Of a stretch of 64,000 nt of DNA, positions 24,701-35,559 are shown one piece after another (the first letter of the stretch is position 1; each line of letters begins with the position of its first letter). A program made the position numbers and the translations under genes. This DNA is from Chaenocephalus aceratus (taxonomy: Eukaryota; Chordata; Actinopteri; Perciformes; Channichthyidae), in the NCBI GenBank assembly GCA_023974075.1, contig CM043790.1, positions 1,089,326 to 1,153,325 on the forward strand, written 5' to 3'. The notes below the pieces were generated by a model that saw only the letters and a list, made by a program, of their open reading frames with translations, made no database searches and had not been told where the DNA came from.

Positions 24701-26793
24701 AACCCTGTTGTTCAGCGAGGAAGAGGGAACCCTGATGTTCACAGAGGAAGAGGGAACCCTGATGTTCACAGAGGAAGAGGGAACCCTGATGTTCAGAGAG
24801 GAAGAGGGAACCCTGTTGTTCAGCGAGGAAGAGGGAACCCTGATGTTCAGAGAGGAAGAGGGAACCCTGATGTTCAGAGAGGAAGAGGGAACCCTGATGT
24901 TCACAGAGGAAGAGGGAACCCTGATGTTCACAGAGGAAGAGGGAACCCTGTTGTTCAGCGAGGAAGAGGGAACCCTGATGTTCAGAGAGGAAGAGGGAAC
25001 CCTGATGTTTCAGAGAGGAAGAGGGAACCCTGATGTTCAGAGAGGAAGAGGGAACCCTGATGTTCACAGAGGAAGAGGGAACCCTGATGTTCAGCGAGGA
25101 AGAGGGAGGGCTGATGTTCAGAGAGGAAGAGGGAACCCTGATGTTCAGAGAGGAAGAGGGAACCCTGATGTTCAGAGAGGAAGAGGGAACCCTGATGTTC
25201 ACAGAGGAAGAGGGAACCCTGATGTTCAGCGAGGAAGAGGGAGGGCTGATGTTCAGAGAGGAAGAGGGAACCCTGTTGTTCAGAGAGGAAGAGGGAACCC
25301 TGATGTTCACAGAGGAAGAGGGAACCCTGTTGTTCAGAGAGGAAGAGGGAACCCTGATGTTCACAGAGGAAGAGGGAACCCTGTTGTTCAGAGAGGAAGA
25401 GGGAACCCTGATGTTCACAGAGGAAGAGGGAACCCTGTTGTTCACAGAGGAAGAGGGAGGGCTATACGTATGCGTGGTGAAGAGTTGAAAGGGGACCAAT
25501 GCGAACAGTAGTTTCGGACAACACCCGTGAAACTATTGTGGACCACGTCATAAACCATGGCATGTCCCTCAGTGAGGCTGGCCAAAGGGTTCAGCCCAAT
25601 ATACGGAGATCAACAGTGGCATCCATTATTAGGATCTTCAGGCACGAAAATAGGTAAGCTACTGTAACCCTTTTTTACAGCACTTCATGCATTTCTATTT
25701 TTATGTAGGTTTTGATCACTGTTTTTATATTACAGTACATAACATTCTCAAATATGTATTGATAGAACTGAAAGAGCACCCCGCTCTGGTGGCAGAGGAA
25801 AGGCCTTTACTCCAGAACAAGAGTCTGCCATTGTTGATATGGTTGTGGCCAACAATGAAATCTGCTTAAGGGAGATTCAGGCCAGAATAATTGCAGACCA
25901 GGATGTCTTCAGTAACATTCCATCTATAAGTGTTGCAACCATTGACCGGGTGTTAAAGAGGCACCACCTCAGGATGAAACAGATCTATAAGGTTCCTTTT
26001 GAACGCAACTCTGACCGTGTGAAGGAGTTAAGGCCGGTAAGGACCTCAATCACAGTGATGGCTTGCCTATATTTTTAGTATGTCGGACTGCTTACAGTAA
26101 TGTAAAACGGTCCTTTGTTTGTTTCATTTTCTTTAGCGAATGATGGAGCTGGAAGGCAATGCATTACCACATGTTTTTGTATATGTGGATGAAGCAGGCT
26201 TCAACCTCTCCAAAGTGAGGAGACGTGGGAGGAACCTTATTGGGCACAGAGCAACAGTCTTTGTTCCAGGCCAAAGGGGAGGAAACATAACATTGTGTGC
26301 GGCTATCTCGACACAAGGTGTCCTTGCTCACATCCCTGTAATGGGAGCATATAACACGCAACGTGTCCTTGCCTTCCTGGATGTCCTGTATGACCGACTT
26401 GTGCCACCAGAAGAGAGGGATCAAGTGAGGTCGGTTCACGTGGTCATATGGGACAATTTGGCATTCCACCACTCTCGTGACGTGAGGGCATGGTTTGAGG
26501 CTCATCCACACATGGCCATGGAGTTCCTCCCTCCATACTCCCCATTTCTAAACCCCATTGAGGAGTTCTTCTCTGCCTGGAGATGGAAGGTTTATGACCA
26601 TCATCCTCATGACAGAATGCCCCTTTTGGACGCAATGAATGCTGGCTGTCGGGACATCTCTGCGGAATCCTGTCAAGGGTGGTGTTGACACGCAGGGAGA
26701 TATTCCCCACGCTGCCGCCTTGCAAGGGAAGACATACGCTGTGACGTAGATGAGGCTATGTGGCCAGACAGAGGCCGACGAGCAGATCAGTAA
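21795..26793 (+). pseudogene. Split DDE transposase (IS630/DDE_3 type) with RG-rich repeat N-terminus
   Basis: An ATG at 21795 opens MADRVGRGALRGRR and leads into the 27-base array. The conserved part has three exons: to 25653 (GTAAGC donor), 25766-26036 (GTAAGG donor) and 26137 onward. The phases fit: the first join rebuilds an Arg codon, the second is in phase 0. Exon 1 holds the helix-turn-helix (ETIVDHVINHGMSLSEAGQR). Exon 2 carries ICLREIQARI and a second helical region. Exon 3 has the catalytic motifs VYVDEAG, VIWDNLAFHHS and FLNPIEEFF, with about 35 residues between the second Asp and the Glu. A TGA at 26686-26688 interrupts a frame that otherwise stays open to TAA 26791-26793; CGA to TGA decay is likely. 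A one-base shift near 25478 separates the array frame from the HTH frame; an ATG at 25499 could start a short version. Confidence 0.85.
21840..25456 (+). repeat. 27-bp coding minisatellite, about 134 copies
   Basis: The unit AGGAAGAGGGAACCCTG plus a 10-base variable part comes in three main forms, ending GATGTTCACAG, TTGTTCAGCG or GATGTTCAGAG. Since 27 is a multiple of three, every frame repeats every nine residues. The RG frame gives RGRGNPDVH, RGRGNPVVQ or RGRGNPDVQ. A second frame gives EEEGTLMFT, and the minus strand gives serine-rich or EHQGSLFLC-type repeats. No unit has a stop in these frames, which explains long open frames on both strands. Scattered one-base indels (for example near 21855, 22075, 22240, 22645 and 23815) throw the RG frame off, so no single frame crosses the whole array. 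Family relatives have RG-rich N-termini, so I infer that the array grew from such coding sequence. Confidence 0.95.
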
Positions 26794-27357
26794 AGCTATA
26801 TAGATCTCATTCTCTGCTTTACTGCTGATTTACATCATTTACCCATGTTATTGTTTTTCCAGTGTATTGCTATTCATCTTTTGTTTCTGTTACGGTGCTC
26901 GTCTGAAAATGAGACAATAAAAACAATGACATAGTTACAGTAACATACTGTTTTTCCTATATGTAAGTTTGTTTCTCTCAACTTGTCAGTTTTCCGTTCA
27001 GTTTCCAATACCGATAGCTTGAGGTTTGTGTATTGATGATTGTAGTCAGTATTTAGTGTGCCACTTAGTAATGACTGTTCAAATAGTCTTCTAATAAGCT
27101 GACCAATGTTTGTTTGTGGAGAAGGTATCTGGTTTTGGAAGGGGTATTTTTAGTTTTGAGTGCCTTAGAGCACTTTGCAAGAAATGTATATTGTTATGGT
27201 AGAATGTGTTATTATGGTGACCGGAGTGTCAGTTATGAAAACACATGTCTCTCATTAGAGGACAATCTGTTCTGTTTCGATCGACTTATTCTTTTTTGTG
27301 ACCAGTATTTTCAGTTTTGGTCATGTAAGTGCATTTTGCAAAAGATATTCAGAGTTA

Positions 27358-27450
27358 TGGCAAGTGTGTTTCTGTTTAGATGGCTATGTTCTTGTTTTGA
27401 AGAAATTAATTTTGATTATAAATAGTGGGTTTAGCAATTGAGAAAAACTG
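27358..27450. repeat. Right terminal inverted repeat of the IS630-type element
   Basis: This is the inverted partner of 21357-21450, ending in GAGAAAAACTG directly before the TA at 27451-27452. Confidence 0.9.
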
Positions 27451-27870
27451 TAAGGTTGCAACTCATACTATGTATAACAGTGTATTATTAAGCTTACATT
27501 ATTGTTGTGCACTGCCACTTAGAAAACACACTCAAATAGTAATTTGGGTTTTTTCTGTTTTCGCAGCTTCATTATGTTGGTGGTCTCTTACTTTTTGCCT
27601 CAATGCATTTTCTTAATTTGCAGCACAATGAGTTTTCAGTGCCACCATAGAATTACAAGTATGAACATGTGGTTGTATCTCACACACTGCACACACATTC
27701 ACCTCCGTAATGATTACACAGTCATGTCCCTTGTCCTTCTCTCTTACCTACCTGAGTTGTCCCTTCATTTCTCTCTGTCCCGTAACAAGCCGCTAACTGC
27801 CTCTCACAGCACACGCACACACACGCACACACACACATGCTGCCGGTTTACACACACTGCCAGCCAGGGG

Positions 27871-27916
<46 letters not shown>

Positions 27917-28360
27917 GGACACTGCCTCATGTCCCCTGTGCCCCACTAACGTCCTCTTTACCAGCAGCAGAAATATCCTCTTTGCACTTTCTATTTTCAC
28001 TCCTCTCCCTTTTTATTTTCTTAACTCCCTTCCTTCCTTTCTTTTCCTCTACTTTCCTATAGTATCCATGGTCGCAACATTAATGGATACATTAATGTAT
28101 AACGTCATAATTAGATTTAGCATTCTCAATAACCCCCAAAACCCCTCCAATATTTTCCAAATCTGCCAAGCGATTTTTAAACTATTGTCGACATATAGTA
28201 TTTAACGCAATGTATTCAAATTGCCCAACATATGCAGGTGAGCATCCGGCAGCTTCTATGTGCTGAGGAACCTACTATACATTTCTAACACAAAACGTTT
28301 TGGTACTCAACATTCCCGGTTTCACAGTGCTGGCAACTAGACTAATATGTAACTCTCGTC
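27450..28360. other. Intergenic with a (TG)n tract
   Basis: A TG run of about 40 bases lies at 27874-27914, next to a CA-rich stretch at 27808-27838. The rest is AT-rich with no exon that I can defend. Confidence 0.5.
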
Positions 28361-28363
28361 TTT

Positions 28364-28558
28364 ATGAATCTCTTTTCTCTCACTGTCTCTCCTTCTGTTC
28401 TGGTTTCTGTTGTTGAGGGTTTCAAAGTCAGCGACAGACGAAGCAAACCTGGAGTGTGTCTGAGGGCGTCAAAGCAGCATGGTTCCATTCTTTCTCCACT
28501 GCAGAGCAGTTCAAGTGTGAAGGAGGGTCAACCCAGACATGTGGCTAGTGAGGTATGA
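28364..28558 (+). other. Weak exon candidate
   Basis: An open frame reads GFKVSDRRSKPGVCLRASK and on to a GAG|GTATGA donor-like site at 28555; a TTGTTGAG acceptor-like site lies near 28417. The composition is protein-like but no family is recognised. It may belong with the terminal-exon candidate at 29291-29373 on the same strand. Confidence 0.2.
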
Positions 28559-28559
28559 T

Positions 28560-28563
<4 letters not shown>

Positions 28564-28607
<44 letters not shown>
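28564..28607. repeat. (TG)n microsatellite
   Basis: An uninterrupted TG run of about 44 bases. Confidence 0.95.
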
Positions 28608-28608
<1 letters not shown>

Positions 28609-29230
28609 ATTAAGAATGGGCCGATTGCTGGGGGAAACATACAGGCAAGAAGGAGAAGTGGAATTTACGGCTTCATCAAGTCCAGTCCACACCCAACTCA
28701 CAATCCCACACACACACGCACACAAACACACACACACTACCTGCCCTCACTATCTAGTTAAGTACTTTATTTGATAGTTTACATGAGGTCTGCTCCTACA
28801 CATCCCCACCTCTGCTCAGTTGTTTGCTCCTCCATGCACAAAGAGGAGGGACGGGTCAGCTTTATCTCTGTCCCCCAAATAAATCACGAGTCATCATTAT
28901 TATATTTCAAAGTTGATTTATTGTCAAAGCTCACTTTTTTACTAATTAGTCAATAATATTGAAACAGAGGACTTGGCTTTTGTTTAAGTTTTATGGGGAG
29001 CTCTGTACTTAAAAACATACTAACAAAAGCCAACAATGGTGTAGCTTTAACACTTTGTCGTCAATATAGACAGTTACTGTATGTGTGTACTTAAATTCTC
29101 CATTTCTGACTCATATTCCCTGCTGTGAGGCTGTATAAAGCTAGAAAAACTAATAACAATATATATATAGAAAGCCCTTCATCATATGTTTTTAACATTT
29201 TAACATTAACATTAAGCACTTTTCAAGATG

Positions 29231-29231
<1 letters not shown>

Positions 29232-29273
<42 letters not shown>

Positions 29274-29290
29274 TGTGTGTGTGTGTGTGT
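29232..29290. repeat. (TG)n microsatellite
   Basis: A TG run of about 59 bases with one GA interruption. It would serve as the polypyrimidine-poor stretch before the possible exon at 29291. Confidence 0.95.
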
Positions 29291-29373
29291 CAGCTGCTAT
29301 TTTAGATAAGTATCAGACGGCGCTCCATACATTAAAAGGTCTTGAAGCTGTTCCAGAACCAGCAACAGATTGA
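29291..29373 (+). other. Weak terminal-exon candidate
   Basis: After GTGTCAG the frame reads AAILDKYQTALHTLKGLE and ends at TGA 29371-29373. The helix-friendly composition suggests a real C-terminus, but the TG run in place of a pyrimidine tract is a poor acceptor and no other exon of the gene is certain. Confidence 0.2.
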
Positions 29374-29399
29374 GAAACCGTCCCTGTTGATGACATAGT

Positions 29400-30060
29400 A
29401 AAACTGGAAGTGTCCCCCTGACTGTCAAATGATTTTACAGTGATATCTGCAGTACTCATCAACTCCTTGTTAATTACACAACATTAATTGGTTTAAATTG
29501 TGTAGAATGCGTTTGTGTTTTTCCGTTTCGTTTCTGAGACACATTTCTTTTTTCTGAGTTTTGGAAATGGTGTTTATGCGATAGAAAAAACAAACAAAAA
29601 AATGCTTTTCTCTTTGACAGTCATCACATAAATGCATATTATATGGTTCGGCTGCATTAAACATTACACATCTGCCATAGTTCTTTATTTATAGAGCCCT
29701 GAATAGAAGACCTTTGTCTTTGTAAATATTCAACATGTACATGTTCTACTTTTTTGTTTATATCTTTTAATTTGTATTGTACAATGTCATGTCTTTTCAT
29801 GCTGCTGCAACACAAACATTTCCCAAATTGGGATCAATAAAGTTCTATCTTATCTTATCTTATCTTTGGACAAACTGAAGAACTCTGACAACGAAATGTA
29901 ATCCATGACATGGATAACAAATATATCCGCAATTAAACAACATCTTCAATTTCTCTTCAAACAATACATCTCCTTGCAATGACTTTTATATTTGATGCAA
30001 TCAGTAGATAGGCTATATGTTACACCTTTGTGCATACCCAAAATGAACTACAAAACGTGA
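29400..30060. repeat. Dispersed repeat with LINE-like tail
   Basis: The segment 29603-29720 (GGTTCGGCTGCATTAAACAT and neighbours) recurs at about 45058-45150. The segment 29905-30025 recurs at about 45205-45325. Between them, GGGATCAATAAAGTTC with a TATCT run (29829-29871) is a non-LTR-type 3' end and resembles that at 46070-46103. A further block, AGTGATATCTGCAGTACTC near 29440, recurs at 36855 and inverted at 46815. Confidence 0.6.
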
Positions 30061-31300
30061 TGTCGTTTTGCATAACGGCCAGAGCTGATATAATGGGACT
30101 TTTAGTTAGTTCATTTTTATAGATATTATTGATTTTATTTGCAATTAAAGAATGTAAACACTGAGTTGAGAGAATAGTCAGGGGTTGTAGGTGATGGGAG
30201 ACACATCTATAGATTCAGAATTGCAATATCTAAGCGTTACATAATTGTTCTCCCTTATTATTCTTGGTTGAGATGGAAAATAACTGTTAGTTGTAGCTCA
30301 GGAAACACAGGGATAGAGAAGGGTGTGACATGCCACAAAGGTCCCAGGATAAATGTTGGACGAAGTGTGGTATATATTCCATCCCTAATCCAAGCATGCT
30401 CCCTTTTACCACCGATGTCCTCCTTTCTTAAATATATGATTGCTCTGCGATTTTTATATCTATCGATCATGATTGGAGATGACACCTGCCATTCCCAATT
30501 TCCCCTGCTGGAGCTGCTGAGCGTCTGAAGGTCACGGTGGGATGTGGGGATGGATGTCAGGACGGTGCAGCAGACGGTCAGCGGGTCCAGCCCCATAGGT
30601 GTGTGATTGTGTGTGTATAAGCGGTAAATAGAGAGGGAGGTGATAGGGGGAGGGTTAGAGAGACGGATATAAAGTATGTTTCCATAATTCCACAGTATGT
30701 GAGACTGTACAGCCTCTCTCTCTCTCTTTTTGCTGTTCTCTCTCGCTCGCTCTCCAGGAGAGATAGAGGGCATTCATTATCTGCCGGCCCACTGGGACCC
30801 CCCCCCCCCCTCTTTAGGATGCATCCAGCAGTTTAAACCAGGCCAATCAGAGCGGAGGGGGAGGAGAGGGTGAGGAGGAGTATGTGCGCTGGGGGGATCT
30901 CACATTCAACCTGCCAACCAGTTCATCCACTGTAACCATGGTGATCCACTCACATAATGGGATGATACATTTCAGGTTTGAGTTAAGGACATACCTGTAG
31001 TAAATGCAGAGGAAAGAGTAAAGCAACCCCTGATTATTTTGAAACAATCTCTCTTTGTCTTTATTAACATGACGTTTTAAAGGTCAATTATTGGAAAAAG
31101 TAACATTTCCATGTTTTTTTAAATTTTTTTATATAAGTCTTTGTGGTTTATTGATGCTGAGTATGTATCAAAATGCTCAATTCACCAGAAAATGCACACA
31201 TTTTGATTTCAGAAACTGGGCCTATTAACCGTCAAGGCTTCCCAAACATTGTGGTGTCACAAATGCATAAAGTTTAGTTAGAAAGTATCACTACAGTGTC
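30060..31300. other. No gene seen
   Basis: AT-rich DNA with a CT-rich run at about 30713-30750 and a C run at 30800-30810. No supported exon or element. Confidence 0.4.
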
Positions 31301-31317
31301 AGAGTCATTTCCCAGCG

Positions 31318-31500
31318 ATGACGGTGCACAGACGCCAGAAAGCACAGGACCGTGATGATCTCCTTGGGGCCCCCGTATCCACGGAAGGGCTCTTCGTGTC
31401 GATCCCCTCGGTCACCCAGCGTTTCAGTCGCTTGGAGGAAGAGAGGGCGCAGCTCAGCTCGTCCTCGGGCTCCTCTGGGCTTAACAGGTTAAGCAACAGG
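31318..31500. repeat. GC-rich dispersed segment, also at 40 kb
   Basis: The minus strand around 31340-31400 (AGAGCCCTTCCGTGGATACG, then GGGGCCCC) corresponds to plus-strand sequence at 40025-40080 (AGAGCCCTTCCGTAAACACG, then GGGGGCTCCC). Both read as GAPVxTEGLF in one frame, which suggests an old coding or leader sequence of a mobile element. Its family is unknown to me. Confidence 0.45.
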
Positions 31501-31921
31501 TGATATCACATGACCACGCCCACTTCTTATAAACAGTCTTTGTACTGTAAGTAACACACTGTATCTGGCCTCAAAACAACACAAGCCATCATCAGGGTTA
31601 CACACAACAGTATCTGCAGTCTGATTACACCTAACCATAATCAGGAAACCTCTTTTAAACACTTGTTGTGGCTTTCAAACTGAAGTCCATGTGGAACAAC
31701 GTGGAACAAACTTTGACATTACACTGGTCTCAATTTTTTTAATTTATTGTTTCTGTAAAATAACTGGCTGCTTTTTTATCTCATAAAATGGTCATGTCCG
31801 CTGCTGAACAGTGAAACACACACACACCATTCTGTAATCGTTAATGTGTCCAAATACACTGCCCTGCTGAATAAGACACTGACAGAGACTGTGTCAGTGT
31901 CTTAGCCAATGTATTGTAATT

Positions 31922-31923
<2 letters not shown>

Positions 31924-31992
<69 letters not shown>
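31924..31992. repeat. (TG)n microsatellite
   Basis: About 34 uninterrupted TG units; complementary to the CA tract 150 bases downstream. Confidence 0.95.
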
Positions 31993-31994
<2 letters not shown>

Positions 31995-32139
31995 CTCGCT
32001 GTATTTCCGTGCTTGTCTGCGTGCAGTGTCACATCCATGTTAACAACACATTTATTCTGATTGTACACAGTAATGACTGAGTAATTATTCCCAGCTCAAA
32101 TTATCATTTCATTACTGGTACACACGCACATGCGCGCGC

Positions 32140-32322
<183 letters not shown>

Positions 32323-32753
32323 GAAAACACTTGTGTGTGAGGAATACCTAGCAGCAATGGTGCTCTGCCACTTGCTGAGGCTAACTGAGGTTAATGAATG
32401 AGTGAGTTAAAACACATTAGCTAGAATAATTAAGAGCAGCGTTGGTGTGACCACCAGTTTGTCGGAAACACCACAGGCAATTACACAACCCATCAAACAT
32501 GATTTCCTCCCACTTTGTCAGAGATTGAAATATGTGTCTCGATTGAGAATTCATACAGTGCCATTCAAATGAAGTACTTTTCAGAGTTACACATTTCTGA
32601 TAGCACCTGACAGACACTGACAGCTGATCTTGGTGAGGTATGAAACAGAAGGATACATGGAGGATAAAAAACACAAAAGAGGTGAAGACAAGACAGAGAA
32701 ACAGTCAGCCACAGCTGTTTGGGGGAATCCATGTACATGCATACAGATTCCTA

Positions 32754-32880
<127 letters not shown>

Positions 32881-33309
32881 GTATACATCACTTCAGGGGA
32901 CATTACATTGACTTACATGCATTTCCTGGAGACTTATCCTAACCTTAACCATAACCAACCATAACCCGGTGTTCCCCCCCTTCCATCTTTTACTTATTAT
33001 CATTCTTATTATTATTAGTTTAATTATAACAGTCCTTTTACTTTTAAAATTATTAATAATCAATTAATTAATTTTAATTATTGGGGAGATTGTTTTAATT
33101 CAACTTATTTTATTATTGCACTTGTGTTTTAATACTTGTACTTTCACTTTTAAATGTATTTTATGCATGGTTTTAACTAACAGAACTAGAATCACTTTTA
33201 AATTAATCATCTTAGATCCCCTTCTCATTTAAGGTCTTTTACTGATTCCATTGGGACGAGCTCCATACACGCACACACACACCTGCACACGCATGCACAG
33301 ACGTATACA

Positions 33310-35421
33310 GGTTCGGTACACATGTGTACCGAAGTGTACCGAACGAATATAACGTTAAACGTAAAAAATTGAGAACGTGAACAACTTTTTGGAAGTAATC
33401 TCAGGTGCTGCGGCGCAGCATTCAGAGTCATTTGCTCACATTGGGTTCAACGCGTCATAGAGCGAGCAAGTCATTTCATTGGACGAGAGGCATGCTATGA
33501 GAGCTGGTCACAGGGATGCGTTCAAATGTAGTCAGTAATTTGAGGAACTCTCAAAATGGCGAACGCAGGGAAAGTTGAGCTCGAAAATCCTCCACCATCA
33601 TTGAAGTCTCCGGTTTGGGAACATTATGGTTTCGCAGTTACGTACAACGATGACGGACAAAGGTGGACCGAACTAAAGCTGTTTGTCGGCATTGTTCGAC
33701 ACACATTGGTTACGCGGCCGGCAATGCAACAAACATGCACAGGCATCTGAAAAGGCATCACCCGAACGTAAATATTACCGGTACCAAACGAAAAATTACT
33801 GAAGTGCAAACCCAACTCCCACTATCATTTAAGCCTCCACCACTCGTAAAAAGTTCCGACCGAGCCACAGCTATCACAAACGCCATGTGTTTTCATAGCA
33901 GCGGACATGCGACCATATTCCGTTGTGGAGAATATAGGGTTCAAACACATGTTGAGAGTGGTCGAGCCTCGTTACCAGGTTCCCTCTCGTCCGCACTTCA
34001 GCCAGGAAGTGATACCAGTACTTTACAATAAAGTAAAAACGACAGTTGTACACGACCTATCCAAGGCATCTTCCATTGCTCTAACGACCGATGGGTGGAC
34101 ATCTCGGGCCACCGAGAGTTATTTAACTGTAACGGCGCACTACATTACACCCGACTGCAACTGGAACATACAAAGCCACGTCCTGCAAACTCGCCCCCTT
34201 TACGAACAGCACACAAGCACACATCTGGCAGAGGTACTGAAGGAGGTAGTGTCAGAATGGAAGTTGGAGAGGCCAGGTAACACAATTCCAGTCACAACAG
34301 ATAACGCTAGAAACATTGTCAATGCAATCAGTGAAGCTGGACTGGGCCCCCAAATTGGATGCTTTGCTCACACAATTAATTTAGCAGCACAAAAAGCAAC
34401 AGGAATCAACCAGGTGTCCAGGCTGCTAAGCAGAATCAGGAGTGTTGTGTATTTCTTCCACCGTAGCACACAACAACAGTGTATTGCAGTGCAAACAGGA
34501 GATGCTCAATGTGCCAAAACACAAACTCATCTATGATGTCCCCACTCGCTGGAACTCCAGTTATGACATGGTGGAGCGGTATCTTGAGCAGCAAGCTGCT
34601 GTTTACTCAGCATTGACAGAAAAGGCCCTCAAGAAAAACATTAATACATTGAGTGACCAGGATGTGAGAATGGCAGTAATTGTGGTCCTTAAACCCCTAA
34701 AAACAATTACAACACTGATGTGCACTGAAACAACTCCATCAGTTTCAATGATCCTGCCTCTCAAAACAATGCTGATTAAATCCATGGGACCAAATGAGAA
34801 GGACTGTCTAACTGTGAAGGAAGTCAAAGCGGCCATCAGAGGGAGCCTAAAGGACAGATACACTGACCCTGCTCTTCAGGACTTTCTTCATAAATGCACA
34901 GCTGTAGATCCAAGGTTCAAGGCCCTTTCTCATATGGATAATGCCTGCCATGAACACATCTACAACAGTCTCACTACAGAGATTGTGGCCATTGAAGAAC
35001 AGGTATACAATTAATTAATTTCCTTATGCATAAATTAAATTGTTGCTTAATTTGAAACATTTTATAGCTGTTACAATGTGAATAGTACTCTCATGTAAAA
35101 TATAACATTATTTCTGTCATTTAATTCTGCAGAGGGAGGCCACAGAGACAGCAGGAGCCATGTCATCCGCAGGGAGAGCCGACCCAGAGGAATCTGGAGA
35201 ATCTTCCTCCTCCTCCTCCCATCCTCCTGCACCTTAATGTTTATTTTATTATATTTTGTATTTATTTGAGTTCACAGTTTAATAATAATAAAAAATATAT
35301 ATATATATTTTATGTTTTGTGAGAATTTGTTCTGCTGTACCGAAAACGTACCGAACCGAACCGTGACCTAAAAACCGAGGTACGTACCGAACTGAAATGT
35401 TTGTGAACCGTTACACCCCTA
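33310..35421 (+). mobile_element. hAT-Ac-like transposon, 5' tip missing
   Basis: The right end GAACCGTTACACCCCTA is the terminus also seen on the intact hAT at 49115-50108. It is followed by GTATACAC (35422-35429). On the left, GTATACA (33303-33309) is followed directly by GGTTCGGTACAC, so the outermost bases of the terminal repeat (about 13) and one base of the target duplication seem deleted. Both subterminal regions have CGGTAC/ACCGAAC motifs. The interior carries a BED-finger transposase broken by frameshifts. Loss of one tip should block further transposition. Confidence 0.8.
33556..35237 (+). pseudogene. hAT (ZBED-type) transposase remnant
   Basis: The ATG at 33556 starts MANAGKVELENPPPSLKS and enters a BED zinc finger: WEHYGFAVTYNDDG, then after a frameshift near 33661 VCRHCSTHIGY and HRHLKRHHPN with the expected C..C and H..H. 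A second shift near 33890 leads to the long core with LTTDGWTSRATESYLTVTAH, TTDNARNIVNA and GCFAHTINLAA, typical of the hAT RNase H-like fold. A third shift near 34460 leads to YDVPTRWNSSYDMVERYLEQ and VDPRFKALSH. A GT-AG intron (35003-35132) precedes a short Ser-rich end with TAA at 35235-35237. The C-terminal hAT dimerisation domain is absent, so the copy is truncated as well as shifted. Confidence 0.85.
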
Positions 35422-35423
35422 GT

Positions 35424-35483
35424 ATACACACATGCGCACACATGCGCACACATGCGCACACATGCGCACACATGCGCACACAT

Positions 35484-35541
<58 letters not shown>
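35424..35541. repeat. (ACACATGCGC)n then (CA)n
   Basis: About six copies of the decamer ACACATGCGC at 35428-35488 pass into about 27 CA units. It lies directly against the 3' end of the hAT element and overlaps its target-site remnant. The alternating purine-pyrimidine pattern favours Z-DNA. Confidence 0.9.
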
Positions 35542-35543
<2 letters not shown>

Positions 35544-35559
35544 CCCCCTCCAGAGACCC

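Larger units (their letters stand above)
21357..27450 (+). mobile_element. IS630/Tc1/mariner-superfamily transposon, 6.1 kb, with coding minisatellite
   Basis: The ends read CAGTTTTTCTCAATCGCT at 21357 and the complement of CAGTTTTTCTCAATTGCT at 27450; the first 26 bases differ at one position. Each end is bordered by TA (21355-21356 and 27451-27452), the target of this superfamily. Similarity between the two ends continues more loosely for about 90 bases. Inside are a 3.6 kb array of a 27-base unit, an HTH exon, a linker exon and a DDE exon, all in plus orientation. The superfamily moves by cut and paste at TA. A premature stop and at least one frameshift make this copy non-autonomous, but the termini look usable by a related enzyme. 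Confidence 0.9.

Noticed and set aside
21840..25456. CRISPR-like direct repeats
   Set aside because: The units are contiguous with no unique spacers, lie in a transposon reading frame, and the DNA is eukaryotic.
24363..25499. 378-codon minus-strand open frame of serine-rich repeats
   Set aside because: It is the complement of the 27-base array; a stop-free unit with a length divisible by three gives such frames automatically.
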